64,000 nucleotides of DNA from Rhodomicrobium lacus (GTDB taxonomy: Bacteria; Pseudomonadota; Alphaproteobacteria; Rhizobiales; Rhodomicrobiaceae), in contig NZ_RZNF01000012.1 of assembly GCF_003992725.1 (NCBI RefSeq), forward strand, positions 1,612,501 to 1,676,500, read 5' to 3'. Within the stretch, counting starts at the first letter, position 1. Each line of letters starts with the position of its first letter. The notes beneath the pieces are model-generated. The model made no database searches. It worked only from the letters and a program-made list of their open reading frames with translations, and was not told the origin of the DNA. A program made the translations under genes and the position numbers. Positions 26,306 through 35,293 of the stretch are shown here, in pieces.

Positions 26306-28269
26306 TGTCGGCGGGCGAGCTTCATTCTGACGCCATTCTGGCGGATCATGGCAAGGTCGATTATTCTGGCGAAAGCATCCTTCGGGGTGCTTTTCGTCGG
26401 TTCGTCGATCTTCTTTTCAATCTCGCGTCCCTCTCGCTCATCGTCGCCTCGGGGGTTCTGACGGTTGGTGTCCTCCTCGGACACTCCACCGGCCAGGGCA
26501 TGGTCTGGCAGGATGAGATGGAAGTGTTTCTGGTTGCCGGCGCCGTCTTCCTGTCGGCGGCCGCCGTGCAAGCGCGCCGGGGACACATCGGCATCGAGAT
26601 CCTTGCGTCCTTCCTTCCACGCCGGGCGAAGGTTGTGCGGGACGTTTTCATCGACACCGTCTCGCTCGTCTTCATCGCGTTTATCGCGTGGAAGTCTGGC
26701 GCGCTGTTCCATGAAGCCTGGGTTGAAGGGCAGATCTCGCAGTCGTCGTGGGGGGCTCCGCTCTGGATCCCCTATCTCGTGATGACGGTCGGCTTTGCCG
26801 TGCTCGCGCTGCAGCTCGCGCTGCAGGTTGGCGAGCGGTCGATCATCATGCTGGTGCTGGGCCTTGCCGCCTTCGCGGCGCTGGTCCTGTGGCAGCGTCC
26901 GGTGATGCCTCTGCTTCAGGGCTATTCTCCGGCCACGATCGGCATCGCCTACTGCACAGCGACGCTTGTCATCATGTTCTCGGGCATCCCCATCGCGTTC
27001 GCGCTGGGTGTGGTCGCGACGATCTTCATGTTCCTTTTCATGCCGCGAGCGTCGGTCGATACCATCGCTCAGAACGTCTATGAAGAGCTGGCTAACGTCA
27101 TCCTGCTCGCCATCCCGCTGTTCATTTTGAAGGGCGCGGCGATCGGGCGATCCGATGCCGGTAAGGACCTTTACTCCGCGCTTCATGCCTGGCTGCACAA
27201 GGTTCCCGGCGGTCTCGGCGTGGCGAACACGCTCGCCTGCGGTCTCTTCGCGGCCATGGCGGGTTCATCGCCCGCAACGTGCTCGGCCATCGGCTCGGCC
27301 GGTATCCCGGAGATGCGCAAGCGCGGATACTCGCCCGGTCTCGCCGCAGGCATCATTGCGGCCGGCGGCACGCTCGGCATCTTGCTTCCGCCTTCGGTCA
27401 CCATGCTTCTCTATGCCGTGGCCGCAGAGGTTTCGCTCGGCAAGCTGTTCCTCGCGGGCATCGGTCCCGGCCTGCTTCTGATCGTGCTTTTCGCGCTCTA
27501 CGCGTCGTGGAAGTTCAGCCGCGAAAAGCGGCAGGCGCTAGCCGCCGTACAGCGCGGGGAAAAGGCAAAGAATGCCGCCATCCTGCACGAGGATCATTAT
27601 ACGCTGCGCCAGAAGATCTCCATGGTCGCCTGGGTGATGCCGTTCGTCACCATCCTCGCGGGCGTCATGGTGGTGCTTTATGCAGGGTATGCGACGCCGT
27701 CTGAAACCGCGGGCGTCGGCGCCATCCTTGCGCTCCTCGTGATCGGAGTGATGTATGGCGTATGGCGGCCGAAGCGGCTGATGCCGATCCTGACAGGCAC
27801 CATGCGCGAAAGCTCGATGCTCTTGCTTATCATCGGGTTCTCGCTCCTGTTCTCCTACGTCATGAGCTACCTGCACATCTCGCAAAGCGCGGCGATGTGG
27901 TTGACGTCGCTTGGTCTGTCGAGATGGGAACTGCTTTCCGCGATCCTTCTTTTCGTGGTGGTTCTCGGCTTCTTCCTTCCGCCGGTGTCTATCATCCTGA
28001 TGACGGCACCGATCATCCTGCCGCCGCTCAAGGCCGCGGGCTTCGACCTGATCTGGTTCGGCGTCGTTATGACCATCGTGATGGAGATGGGCCTTATTCA
28101 TCCGCCTGTCGGCCTGAACCTGTTCGTCATCAAGAACATCGCGCCCGATATCTCGCTTTCGACGGTCATGTGGGGCGCGCTGCCGTTCGTGGGTCTGATG
28201 TTTGTCGGCGTCGTCCTGATCTGCTTCTTCCCGCAGATCGCGATGTTCCTGCCGAGCCTCGTCAGCTAA
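26305..28269 (+). CDS. TRAP transporter fused DctQ-DctM permease
   Basis: A 654-residue inner-membrane protein combining both TRAP membrane subunits. Residues about 30-200 match the small four-helix DctQ part (VWQDEMEVFLVAGAVFLSAA is typical). Residues about 210-650 match the large DctM transporter, with FSGIPIAFALGVVATIFMF, the GSSPATCSAIGSAGIP motif and a C-terminal IHPPVGLNLFVIKN block. Transport is driven by an ion gradient, usually Na+. The start overlaps the dctP stop by one base (TGATG), so the two are coupled. Fusion of Q and M is known in a minority of TRAP systems. Confidence 0.92.
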   Translation: MSAGELHSDAILADHGKVDYSGESILRGAFRRFVDLLFNLASLSLIVASGVLTVGVLLGHSTGQGMVWQDEMEVFLVAGAVFLSAAAVQARRGHIGIEILASFLPRRAKVVRDVFIDTVSLVFIAFIAWKSGALFHEAWVEGQISQSSWGAPLWIPYLVMTVGFAVLALQLALQVGERSIIMLVLGLAAFAALVLWQRPVMPLLQGYSPATIGIAYCTATLVIMFSGIPIAFALGVVATIFMFLFMPRASVDTIAQNVYEELANVILLAIPLFILKGAAIGRSDAGKDLYSALHAWLHKVPGGLGVANTLACGLFAAMAGSSPATCSAIGSAGIPEMRKRGYSPGLAAGIIAAGGTLGILLPPSVTMLLYAVAAEVSLGKLFLAGIGPGLLLIVLFALYASWKFSREKRQALAAVQRGEKAKNAAILHEDHYTLRQKISMVAWVMPFVTILAGVMVVLYAGYATPSETAGVGAILALLVIGVMYGVWRPKRLMPILTGTMRESSMLLLIIGFSLLFSYVMSYLHISQSAAMWLTSLGLSRWELLSAILLFVVVLGFFLPPVSIILMTAPIILPPLKAAGFDLIWFGVVMTIVMEMGLIHPPVGLNLFVIKNIAPDISLSTVMWGALPFVGLMFVGVVLICFFPQIAMFLPSLVS

Positions 28270-28275
28270 ATCTTG

Positions 28276-28312
28276 CTGTCGCCTGGCGCGCCTCTGGTGT
28301 TCCAGGCGACAG
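28276..28312 (+). terminator. Hairpin after the TRAP permease
   Basis: CTGTCGCCTGG (28276-28286) pairs perfectly with CCAGGCGACAG (28302-28312), 11 bp, loop of 15. It directly precedes a stronger terminator and may protect the mRNA end. Confidence 0.5.
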
Positions 28313-28329
28313 AAACCCCGCTATAGCCA

Positions 28330-28357
28330 AGCGGAGGCCATAGGCCTCCGCTTTTTT
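28330..28357 (+). terminator. Strong intrinsic terminator of the TRAP operon
   Basis: AGCGGAGGCC (28330-28339), loop ATA, GGCCTCCGCT (28343-28352), then a T-run to 28356. The ten-pair stem with T-run is the best intrinsic terminator in the window. Confidence 0.92.
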
Positions 28358-28443
28358 GTTGCCCGACCTGCGAGCAGAAAGCTTGACCGGGAGCGGCGCG
28401 CCGTGCTCGCCGCTGCGTCGGTCAACGTTGCCTCGCTCGGGGG

Positions 28444-29316
28444 CTACTTCAGCGGCACGTATGCGGCGGGCGTAGAAACGAAGCGATAGTTGATACCAAG
28501 CTTCACGGTGTCGGCCGTCACGTCGTTCTTGAAGAGCTTCCAGTTATTGTTCGAGTCCCAAGCCCAGTTATTGTTGTCGAGGCTGAAATCGAAGTGTTGA
28601 TATTCGACTTTCGCCGACCAATTCGGGTTGAACTGGTACTCAAGACCGCCGCCAGCCGTCCACCCGGTGAGGGTGTTATCGAAGCTGCGGCTGTAGTAGG
28701 CGGTGCTGGTCAAAGCGGGTGTGTCGACATCCGACGTGACGGCGGCGCGCACCTTGAGGTCGGTAGCCAGCCATGCGAAGCCGCCCTTCAAATAAAGCAG
28801 TGTGCTGCCCCAAGCGTAACCGAGGCGACCGGTCACGTCGCCATAGATGCCGCCTTGCGACTTCACATTTACGACGGCGATATTGTCGATGCCTGCCGGC
28901 ACAAGGTTATTATATGTGGTCCCGACGAAGGTGCGCTCGTTGTCGCCCTGAAGGCCGCCGACATCCACTTCGATGCCGAGCACGAAATTGCCGCCGGTCT
29001 GCCAGTTGTAACCGAACTGGCCACCGCCAAAGGCGCCGGCCGTGTTCAGACCATTGCCGCCGAAAGTGGAATAATTATAGCTAAAGTTGCCGTCGCCATC
29101 GTAATAGGTGTTCCGCCGGGTATCGATATTCGTCCACGCCGCGCCGAGATGGCCACCGACGTAGAACCCGGTCCATGTGGGCACCGCCACCACAACGGGC
29201 GCGTCCTTGTAGCCCCCGTACCCGCCGCCGGCATAGATATCCGCGGCCTGCGCAGAACCGATCATCGCAAGCGCACCGACTGCAAACGCGCTCGACCGCA
29301 CAACACGAACAGACAT
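28444..29316 (-). CDS. Outer membrane beta-barrel protein (Omp25/Omp31-like porin family)
   Basis: A 290-residue outer-membrane protein. The signal peptide ends in SAQA. The mature start ADIYAGGGYGGYKDAP and the block WTGFYVGGHLGAAW are hallmarks of the Hyphomicrobiales Omp25/Omp31 group. Alternating strands follow, including LRAGYAWG-like GRLGYAWGSTLLYLKGG and the closing VKLGINYRF. The chosen start is ATG at 29316, with GAGG close upstream; a GTG three codons earlier is possible. The last residues TPAAYVPLK extend beyond the usual terminal aromatic. It is a single gene converging on the TRAP terminator. Confidence 0.88.
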   Translation of the reverse strand: MSVRVVRSSAFAVGALAMIGSAQAADIYAGGGYGGYKDAPVVVAVPTWTGFYVGGHLGAAWTNIDTRRNTYYDGDGNFSYNYSTFGGNGLNTAGAFGGGQFGYNWQTGGNFVLGIEVDVGGLQGDNERTFVGTTYNNLVPAGIDNIAVVNVKSQGGIYGDVTGRLGYAWGSTLLYLKGGFAWLATDLKVRAAVTSDVDTPALTSTAYYSRSFDNTLTGWTAGGGLEYQFNPNWSAKVEYQHFDFSLDNNNWAWDSNNNWKLFKNDVTADTVKLGINYRFVSTPAAYVPLK

Positions 29317-29914
29317 AACCCTCACTCCTATTCCCGCCTAGATTGCATGACATGATTACGCTACACTTATGGAGTGTTTACACGCCCAGCGCTTAAACTC
29401 AAGATAGCGGAATGCATAGACGCTCGTTTTGCGAGTGCACGTAAAATACTATACTGGTTGAAATCGTTTGGATTCAGAGGGTTACAACATCATATAGGCG
29501 TTGAACTGTTGATTCCATGCCACAGCGCCAGACTTGATTCGCCTCGAAACGCTTCCTTAAAACTTGTGCAAATGCACTGTGTCGACACGCCGATCTCTCA
29601 TTTCTGGTCCGCTAACCCTGTCGAAGGTGGCGTCATCCAGGGCATCAATCGCAGGGAGGCCAAGGCATGCCCGCAGACATGGACGCATGATGCTTAAGCA
29701 TCCCGTGTCTCTGGCCCGGATCGTAAAGGGGGCGAAAGCGCACCTCGTCCCGCGGCATTCGTGCCTCGTTCTTGCTTTCGGCGCGACATCGGCTATATCA
29801 GGCGCTGAGCGGGCTCACCCATAACAAGCGGCGATCTGGCGTTGAAACGCGCTCATCCCTTTTTGTTCTCGCGCATGCGCCGCGGGTGCGCGAGACTCGA
29901 ACCGGACCGTAAAG
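29317..29914. other. Intergenic region between omp and lepB
   Basis: About 600 bases with promoters for the two divergent genes. No gene is supported; an open frame at 29374-29697 has no recognisable features. The left 250 bases are AT-rich. Confidence 0.45.
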
Positions 29915-30706
29915 ATGAGCGTGAAAACCGAAGTGACCCACGAGAAGGAAAAGAAGGAGAGTAGTGCGTACGATCTTGCGATTGTTCTCCTGCAAGCTAT
30001 CGCCATCGCGATCGTGATCCGCATCTTCCTTTTCCAGCCGTTCAATATCCCGTCCGGCTCCATGATCCCTACGCTGCTTGTCGGCGATTACCTGTTCGTT
30101 TCCAAATACAGCTACGGCTACAGCAAATATTCCTTCCCCTTCGGCGCGGGGATGTTCAGCGGGCGGATTCTCGCGTCCGACCCCGATCGGGGCGACGTCA
30201 TCGTCTTCAAGACGCCCCGGGACAATTCCACCGATTACATCAAGCGCCTTGTGGGGTTACCCGGCGACCGCATTCAGCTGATCGGCGGACAGCTCTACAT
30301 CAACGGCGAGGCGGTCAAACGGGAGCGCGCGCCCGACGCCGTGATGGATACGAAGTGCGGGCCCAATCAGACGGTGCACCAGTATCGCGAAACTCTGCCG
30401 AGCGGCCGCAGCTATCTGACGCAAAAGCTCTCGGAAACCTGCCGTCTCGGTCGGTTCGGCGCAGCGGACGATACGGAAGTGTTCGTCGTGCCTCCGCAGC
30501 ATTATTTCTTCCTCGGTGACAACCGCGACGACTCCGCCGATAGCCGCTTCTTCGACGGAAACGGCATCGGCTATGTTCCTTCGGAAAACCTCGTGGGCCG
30601 CGCCCGCGTGCTGTTCTTCTCCATCGGCGAGCCCGCTAGCTGGCTCGCCCCATGGCGCTGGCCCCTGGAGATCCGCTGGTCGCGGATCGGAACCGTGATT
30701 CATTAA
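29915..30706 (+). CDS. lepB: Signal peptidase I
   Basis: A 263-residue inner-membrane serine protease that removes Sec signal peptides. One membrane anchor is near residues 20-42. The catalytic dyad is Ser48 in NIPSGSMIPTL and Lys110 in DYIKRLVGLPGD. The family boxes GDVIVFKTP and GDNRDDSADSRF follow. Length is normal for alphaproteobacteria. rnc starts one base after its stop, then era overlaps rnc: the classic lepB-rnc-era-recO operon. In relatives acpS usually lies just upstream; here it is 22 kb away on the other strand. Confidence 0.96.
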   Translation: MSVKTEVTHEKEKKESSAYDLAIVLLQAIAIAIVIRIFLFQPFNIPSGSMIPTLLVGDYLFVSKYSYGYSKYSFPFGAGMFSGRILASDPDRGDVIVFKTPRDNSTDYIKRLVGLPGDRIQLIGGQLYINGEAVKRERAPDAVMDTKCGPNQTVHQYRETLPSGRSYLTQKLSETCRLGRFGAADDTEVFVVPPQHYFFLGDNRDDSADSRFFDGNGIGYVPSENLVGRARVLFFSIGEPASWLAPWRWPLEIRWSRIGTVIH

Positions 30707-30707
30707 G

Positions 30708-31418
30708 TTGCCCGTCAAGAAACCGCGCATCGAGGAGCTTGAAGCTTCCCTCGGCTATCAATTCAAGGAACGGAGCCTCCTGGCGGAGGCCCTTACCCAT
30801 TCGAGCGCTCGCAGCGAGAAGGGCGGCAGAGACAACGAACGGATGGAATTTCTGGGCGACCGGGTGCTCGGCCTGTCCGTTGCCGCGTTGCTCTACGAGC
30901 GCTTTCCCAACGCGCGCGAGGTCGAGCTTGCGCGACATTTCAATTCGCTCGTCTGCAAGACGACCTGCGCCGAGGTCGCGGTAAGGCTTGAGCTTGGTCC
31001 GCATCTCGTGATGGCGCCAAGCGAGGCGCGGTCCGGTGGACGAAAAAAAGATGTGATCCTCGCCGACGCCGTGGAGGCGCTGCTGGGAGCAATTTCCGTC
31101 GATGGCGGTTTTGCTGCGGCGGAAGCCGTCGTGCATCGACACTGGGAGCCTTTCATCGTCTCGGGCGAGCCGCCCGCCCCCGATGCCAAGACGGCGCTTC
31201 AGGAATTCGCGCAGAGCCAGAAGCGCGGCTTGCCGGACTATCATGAGGTGGAGCGGTCCGGGGCCGATCACGCACCGAGCTTTACGGTCGAGGTCAGGGT
31301 GCGGGGATTGAAGCCGGAGCGCGGCACCGGCTCGTCGCTCAAGAAGGCACAGCAGGCGGCGGCGGAAGCGCTCCTGAAGCGCGAAGGCGTCGGCCAACCG
31401 GAACGGGAAAATGCCTGA
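30708..31418 (+). CDS. rnc: Ribonuclease III
   Basis: A 236-residue double-strand-specific endoribonuclease that processes rRNA and structured mRNAs. The catalytic signature NERMEFLGDRVLGL lies near residues 44-57, and the second metal-binding block is DAVEALLGAIS. The C-terminal double-stranded RNA-binding domain (ALQEFAQSQKRGLPDYHEV and SSLKKAQQAAAEALL) is complete. The start appears to be TTG at 30708, one base after the lepB stop, so translation is coupled. era overlaps the end by 8 bp. Confidence 0.96.
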   Translation: MPVKKPRIEELEASLGYQFKERSLLAEALTHSSARSEKGGRDNERMEFLGDRVLGLSVAALLYERFPNAREVELARHFNSLVCKTTCAEVAVRLELGPHLVMAPSEARSGGRKKDVILADAVEALLGAISVDGGFAAAEAVVHRHWEPFIVSGEPPAPDAKTALQEFAQSQKRGLPDYHEVERSGADHAPSFTVEVRVRGLKPERGTGSSLKKAQQAAAEALLKREGVGQPERENA

Positions 31419-32505
31419 GAACAAGAAGAACAGTGGCGACGCTCTCGAAGACGCGGAGCATGTCGAGCACGAAGCCGCCGAAACCACTGCCGGTGCAGAG
31501 CAAGCTCATCCGCAAGTACCCGTGTATGAGCGCAGGCGTCTGTCCGAAGAGGATGGCGGCCCTGTCTCCGCGTCGTCGGCGGAACGCGGAACGCAACACT
31601 CACCCGGCACGGGCAGCCGCTGCGGCTTCGCGGCCGTGATCGGCGCGCCCAACGCAGGGAAGTCCACCCTCGTCAATGCGCTTGTCGGTGCGAAAGTGTC
31701 CATCGTCACGCACAAGGCGCAGACGACGCGCACGCGCGTTCGCGGCATCGCGCTCGATGGCGAGGCTCAGATCGTGCTCGTCGACACGCCGGGCATCTTC
31801 GCACCGAAGCGTCGGCTCGACCGCGCCATGGTGGAAACCGCCTGGACCGAGGCGCGCGAGGCGGATGTTGCCGTGCTCGTGGTGGACGCGGCGCGCGGTT
31901 TCGACGACACGGTCGATCCTATCGTGAACGAAGCGGCAAATCTCAAGATCCCGCTCATTCTGGCGCTGAACAAGGTGGACAAGATCCACAAGGAGAAGCT
32001 TCTCGCGCTGGCGGGCGAGGCATCCGAGCGGCTCAAGCTCGAAAGTCTTTTCATGATTTCGGCGCTTTCGGGCGACGGCGTGGAGGACCTGCGAAGCTTT
32101 CTCGCCGCCCGCATGCCCTATGGTCCGTGGCTCTTCCCGGAAGACCAGATCGCGGATGCGCCGCTGCGTCAGTGGGCGGCCGAAATCACGCGTGAGAAGA
32201 TGTTCATCCGGCTGCATGAGGAAATTCCGTATTCCTCCACCGTCGAGACCACGAGCTGGAAAACCGTTCGCAAGGGCGCCGTGCGCATCGAGCAGACGAT
32301 TTTCGTGGAGCGGGAAAGTCAGCGCAAGATCGTGCTTGGCGCCAAGGGGCAGGCGATCAAGCACATCTCCATGGAGGCGCGCAAGGAGATCGAAGAGGGC
32401 ATCGAGACGCCTGTGCATCTCTTTCTGTTCGTGAAGGTGCGCGAGAACTGGGCCGACGATCCCGAGCGCTATCGCGAGATGGGTCTCGATTTCCCGAAGA
32501 AATGA
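31411..32505 (+). CDS. era: GTPase Era with N-terminal extension
   Basis: A 364-residue GTPase that binds the 3' end of 16S rRNA and checks 30S assembly. G1 is GAPNAGKST at residues 78-86, G3 DTPG, G4 NKVD; a C-terminal KH domain has the GAKGQAIKHIS loop. E. coli Era is about 300 residues with G1 near residue 15, so there are about 63 extra N-terminal residues, acidic and probably disordered. The start overlaps rnc by 8 bp and is the only good one for coupling, though later starts would still give a functional core. Confidence 0.95.
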   Translation: MPENKKNSGDALEDAEHVEHEAAETTAGAEQAHPQVPVYERRRLSEEDGGPVSASSAERGTQHSPGTGSRCGFAAVIGAPNAGKSTLVNALVGAKVSIVTHKAQTTRTRVRGIALDGEAQIVLVDTPGIFAPKRRLDRAMVETAWTEAREADVAVLVVDAARGFDDTVDPIVNEAANLKIPLILALNKVDKIHKEKLLALAGEASERLKLESLFMISALSGDGVEDLRSFLAARMPYGPWLFPEDQIADAPLRQWAAEITREKMFIRLHEEIPYSSTVETTSWKTVRKGAVRIEQTIFVERESQRKIVLGAKGQAIKHISMEARKEIEEGIETPVHLFLFVKVRENWADDPERYREMGLDFPKK

Positions 32506-32613
32506 CGCGGGGCGCGCGCCCGCGGGCTTTCGTTCGGGGAGCCGTTCCTGCGTTGCCTGTGCGTGGCCTGAAGGACGGTATCGGCGGAGCGCATGGCCAG
32601 AGATGGGTAGGCC

Positions 32614-33339
32614 GTGAGATGGTCTGACGACGGCATTTTCCTCGCGGGGCGCCCGCACGGTGAGACAAGCGTCATCGCCGACATATTCACGCGTGCCAAC
32701 GGTCGCGCCAAGGGGCTTGTGAAGGGAGGGCGTTCGCGCCGCCTCCGCCCGCTCCTTCAAACCGGAAATACGCTCGGCGTCGAATGGCGCGCCCGTCTCG
32801 ACGATCAACTCGGCGTCTACACGGTCGAACTCGCGCGCGCCACTGCCGCGAACGCGCTCGACGATCCTTCCGCGCTTGCGGGCATGACGGCGCTGGCGGC
32901 GCTGCTCCAAGTTCTGGCGGAGCGCGATCCACACCCCGCGCTTTATGACGCCGCGCAGGACTGCCTTGCGCAAGCATCCGACGCAAATTTTCCGGCCGCC
33001 TTCATCCGCTTCGAAATGAACTTTCTGAACGAACTGGGCTTTGGCCTCAACCTCGCGACATGCGCCGCGACCGGGCGCAAGGAAGACCTCGCCTACGTCT
33101 CGCCGAAATCCGGGCAGGCTGTATGCCGCGAAGCGGGCGAACCTTATGCCGATCGCCTGCTTCCATTGCCTGCCTTCCTCGCGAATGGAGCGAGCGCGAA
33201 CGCTCCATCCGGCACGGAGATCGAAGCGGGACTGCAACTCACCGGTCATTTTCTCGCGGCGCACGTCTTCGCTGAAAGCGGCAGGCCAATGCCGAGGGCG
33301 CGGGAAGAGTTCGTCCGCGCGCTCAGGCGCAGGCCCTGA
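32614..33339 (+). CDS. recO: DNA repair protein RecO
   Basis: A 241-residue RecF-pathway protein that loads RecA on single-strand gaps with RecR. The N-terminal OB domain starts WSDDGIFLAGRPHGETSVI and continues RAKGLVKGGRSRR; the C-terminal helical domain has FPAAFIRFEMNFLNELGFGL, the usual diagnostic stretch. Only two cysteines sit near the zinc-finger region (CAATG and VCREAG), so a full four-cysteine zinc site is absent, as in many proteobacteria. The start is GTG. It is 108 bp after era. Confidence 0.93.
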   Translation: MRWSDDGIFLAGRPHGETSVIADIFTRANGRAKGLVKGGRSRRLRPLLQTGNTLGVEWRARLDDQLGVYTVELARATAANALDDPSALAGMTALAALLQVLAERDPHPALYDAAQDCLAQASDANFPAAFIRFEMNFLNELGFGLNLATCAATGRKEDLAYVSPKSGQAVCREAGEPYADRLLPLPAFLANGASANAPSGTEIEAGLQLTGHFLAAHVFAESGRPMPRAREEFVRALRRRP

Positions 33340-33636
33340 CCGGATGCCTCGCATGTCCGGCCTGTGCGGGCAGGCATGACTCCCCTGCTGCCGCGCCCCT
33401 ACTTTGGAAGCAGAACCTTAACCGATCCCCCGTGTTATAGTGGCTCTTGGCAGTGCAAAACCCTTTTGAATTGAATAAAGGCGCGCGATTCGCCATTTAG
33501 TGTTTTGCACGCGGTGCAACGCCGGCCTATTCGTGGGCATCGGATGTTGGCCGTACCGGGCGCCGCTCAAGAACCGGCGTATCCTCGCCACAGACTAAAA
33601 AAAGGCAGCCCGGTCAGCCGCATAGAAAGGTTTCTT
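33340..33636. other. Intergenic region between recO and dedA
   Basis: About 300 bases. A TATAGT at 33436-33441 could be a -10 element, but no matching -35 is clear. No gene is supported. Confidence 0.4.
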
Positions 33637-34308
33637 GTGGACGTTCTCGGAACCATCCAGGAATTTATCCTCGCGCATAAGGATCTGGCCGGGCCGGTCC
33701 TCGCCGTCATCGCGTTCGGCGAATCCCTGATCCTCATCGGTCTTTTCTTTCCAGCGACCGCGATCATGCTATTTACGGGCGGCCTCATCCAGAAAGGCAT
33801 GCTCGACCCGACCACGGTCATCTTGTGGTCCATCGCGGGCGCGTGCCTCGGCGATGCCGTAACCTATTGGCTCGGCCGCTGGATCGGCCCGAGCGTCGTG
33901 CATCGATGGCCGCTCAACCGCGAGAAGGAAGGCGTGGCCCGAGCGCGACTTTTCTTCCGCAAGTACGGGTTTCTTTCGATCTTCATCGGCCGTTTTCTCG
34001 GCCCGGTCCGATCCACGATTCCTCTGGTCGCGGGCATCATGCGGATGCGTCACCTCACCTTCCAGATCGCCAATGTTACGTCGGCCATCGCGTGGGTGCC
34101 GTTCATGTTGTTGCCGGGTTATTTCTTCGCCCGGGAAGTCGGAGACTTCACCGAGGTGAGTACAGGGGGCTGGGTCGTCATAGCCGTCATCGTGCTCGCC
34201 TTGACGGCGCTGTTCACGATCATCGCCGTCAAGGTGCAGGGGACAAGCGCCAAGGAGCGCCGCAGGCGCCGTCCGCGGCCGGAGGAAAACAGCGTCCCGG
34301 CCGAGTAA
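33637..34308 (+). CDS. DedA family inner-membrane protein
   Basis: A 223-residue VTT/SNARE-associated family protein with five or so membrane segments (VLAVIAFGESLILIGLFFPA, STIPLVAGIMRM region, VVIAVIVLALTALFTIIAV). The conserved motif is FFRKYGFLSIFIGRFLGPVR, with the two arginines typical of DedA proteins. These act in undecaprenyl- or phospholipid flipping and envelope stability. The start is judged to be GTG at 33637, with GAAAGG seven bases upstream; a longer frame upstream carries no membrane or domain features. The C-terminal tail is strongly basic. Confidence 0.87.
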   Translation: MDVLGTIQEFILAHKDLAGPVLAVIAFGESLILIGLFFPATAIMLFTGGLIQKGMLDPTTVILWSIAGACLGDAVTYWLGRWIGPSVVHRWPLNREKEGVARARLFFRKYGFLSIFIGRFLGPVRSTIPLVAGIMRMRHLTFQIANVTSAIAWVPFMLLPGYFFAREVGDFTEVSTGGWVVIAVIVLALTALFTIIAVKVQGTSAKERRRRRPRPEENSVPAE

Positions 34309-34385
34309 AGGGTCGTAGCGAAATCGGACGGCTTATGCTTCGGGTGCAAGCCTGATCGAATGGCAGCGCCAGCGGTCAAGCGTCC

Positions 34386-34904
34386 TCAATTCGACGAGCA
34401 GGCTTCAATCGAGGTGGGAATCGTCCGTGCGCTCGCCATGCCGGGGGCGATTTCCCGGATCTTCTGATAGTCGCGCATCGCCTCGGCGGTTTTGCATAGG
34501 CGCTCGTATGCCTTGGCACGATTGTAAAGTCCGACCGGGTTGCCGGGGCTGAGCCGGATGGCCGTCGAATAAGCTTCGACCGCCTTTTCGGGGCTTCTCG
34601 TCTTGTCGAAATAAACGCCGAGATTGTAGAAGGTGAGAGGATTTCCACCATCGAGCGCCGCCGCCCGGGTGAGATCCTCATAAGCGCGGTCGAACCGGGC
34701 GAGCGCGAGAAATGCCGCGCCCCGGTACGTAAGCGCCCTGGCATCGGCAGGGTCCGCGTCCACGGCCTGCGAACAGAGCGTGACGGCGTCCGTCAGGGCG
34801 GCTTTTCTCAGAGCGTTCTCGCACGCAACCGAGGCTCCGCCTGCATGGGCAACCGTTCCGGCGAACGCGAAGGCTGCGGCGAGCGTCAAGGGAAGAAGTC
34901 GCAT
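34386..34904 (-). CDS. Exported TPR-repeat protein
   Basis: A 172-residue protein with a signal peptide (RLLPLTLAAAFAFAGTVAHA) and three to four tetratricopeptide repeats: DPADARALTYRGAAFLALAR, GNPLTFYNLGVYFDKTRSPE and GNPVGLYNRAKAYERLC. It should act as a periplasmic adaptor for protein contacts. Three cysteines are scattered in the mature part. It is convergent with the DedA gene and stands alone. The partner is unknown. Confidence 0.8.
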   Translation of the reverse strand: MRLLPLTLAAAFAFAGTVAHAGGASVACENALRKAALTDAVTLCSQAVDADPADARALTYRGAAFLALARFDRAYEDLTRAAALDGGNPLTFYNLGVYFDKTRSPEKAVEAYSTAIRLSPGNPVGLYNRAKAYERLCKTAEAMRDYQKIREIAPGMASARTIPTSIEACSSN

Positions 34905-35293
34905 GAGATGTGCTCTTTTCTACAACGTCGTAGCGTCAAAATCCGAAGCGGCGAGACGGTGATCCAAGGTTGTCGTTCACTCCTTCGCGTCAAACCTGAC
35001 ACAGGAAGATCCGAAACGCCGGGCTCCCGCGCGGAGAGCGAGGGGCTGGGCTCGGCAGAAATGCGAACAGGCTTCCAGTCAGCGCGTCGGGCGTGGCCCG
35101 ACGTTTGCCTGCTCAATAACGGGATCGACTTGCCGCAGGCTTACCGCGCGCTTTTTACAGGCTGACCGCGTCTGCAAGCCGCCGTTTGGAGGCGCAAAAC
35201 TATGTGTCGACGAGCGACTTCGCATTTGCTCCCTTGCCGAAAGGATGAGAAAAGCCGCCACGGTTTTCCGATCAACTTCGAAAGGGATGATCC
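34905..35293. other. Intergenic region before the decarboxylase gene
   Basis: Divergent control region for the TPR gene and the decarboxylase. No gene or clear repeat is supported. Confidence 0.4.

Noticed and set aside
29374-29697. 107-residue plus-strand frame in the omp-lepB gap
   Set aside because: Composition and lack of ribosome site or motifs suggest non-coding DNA.
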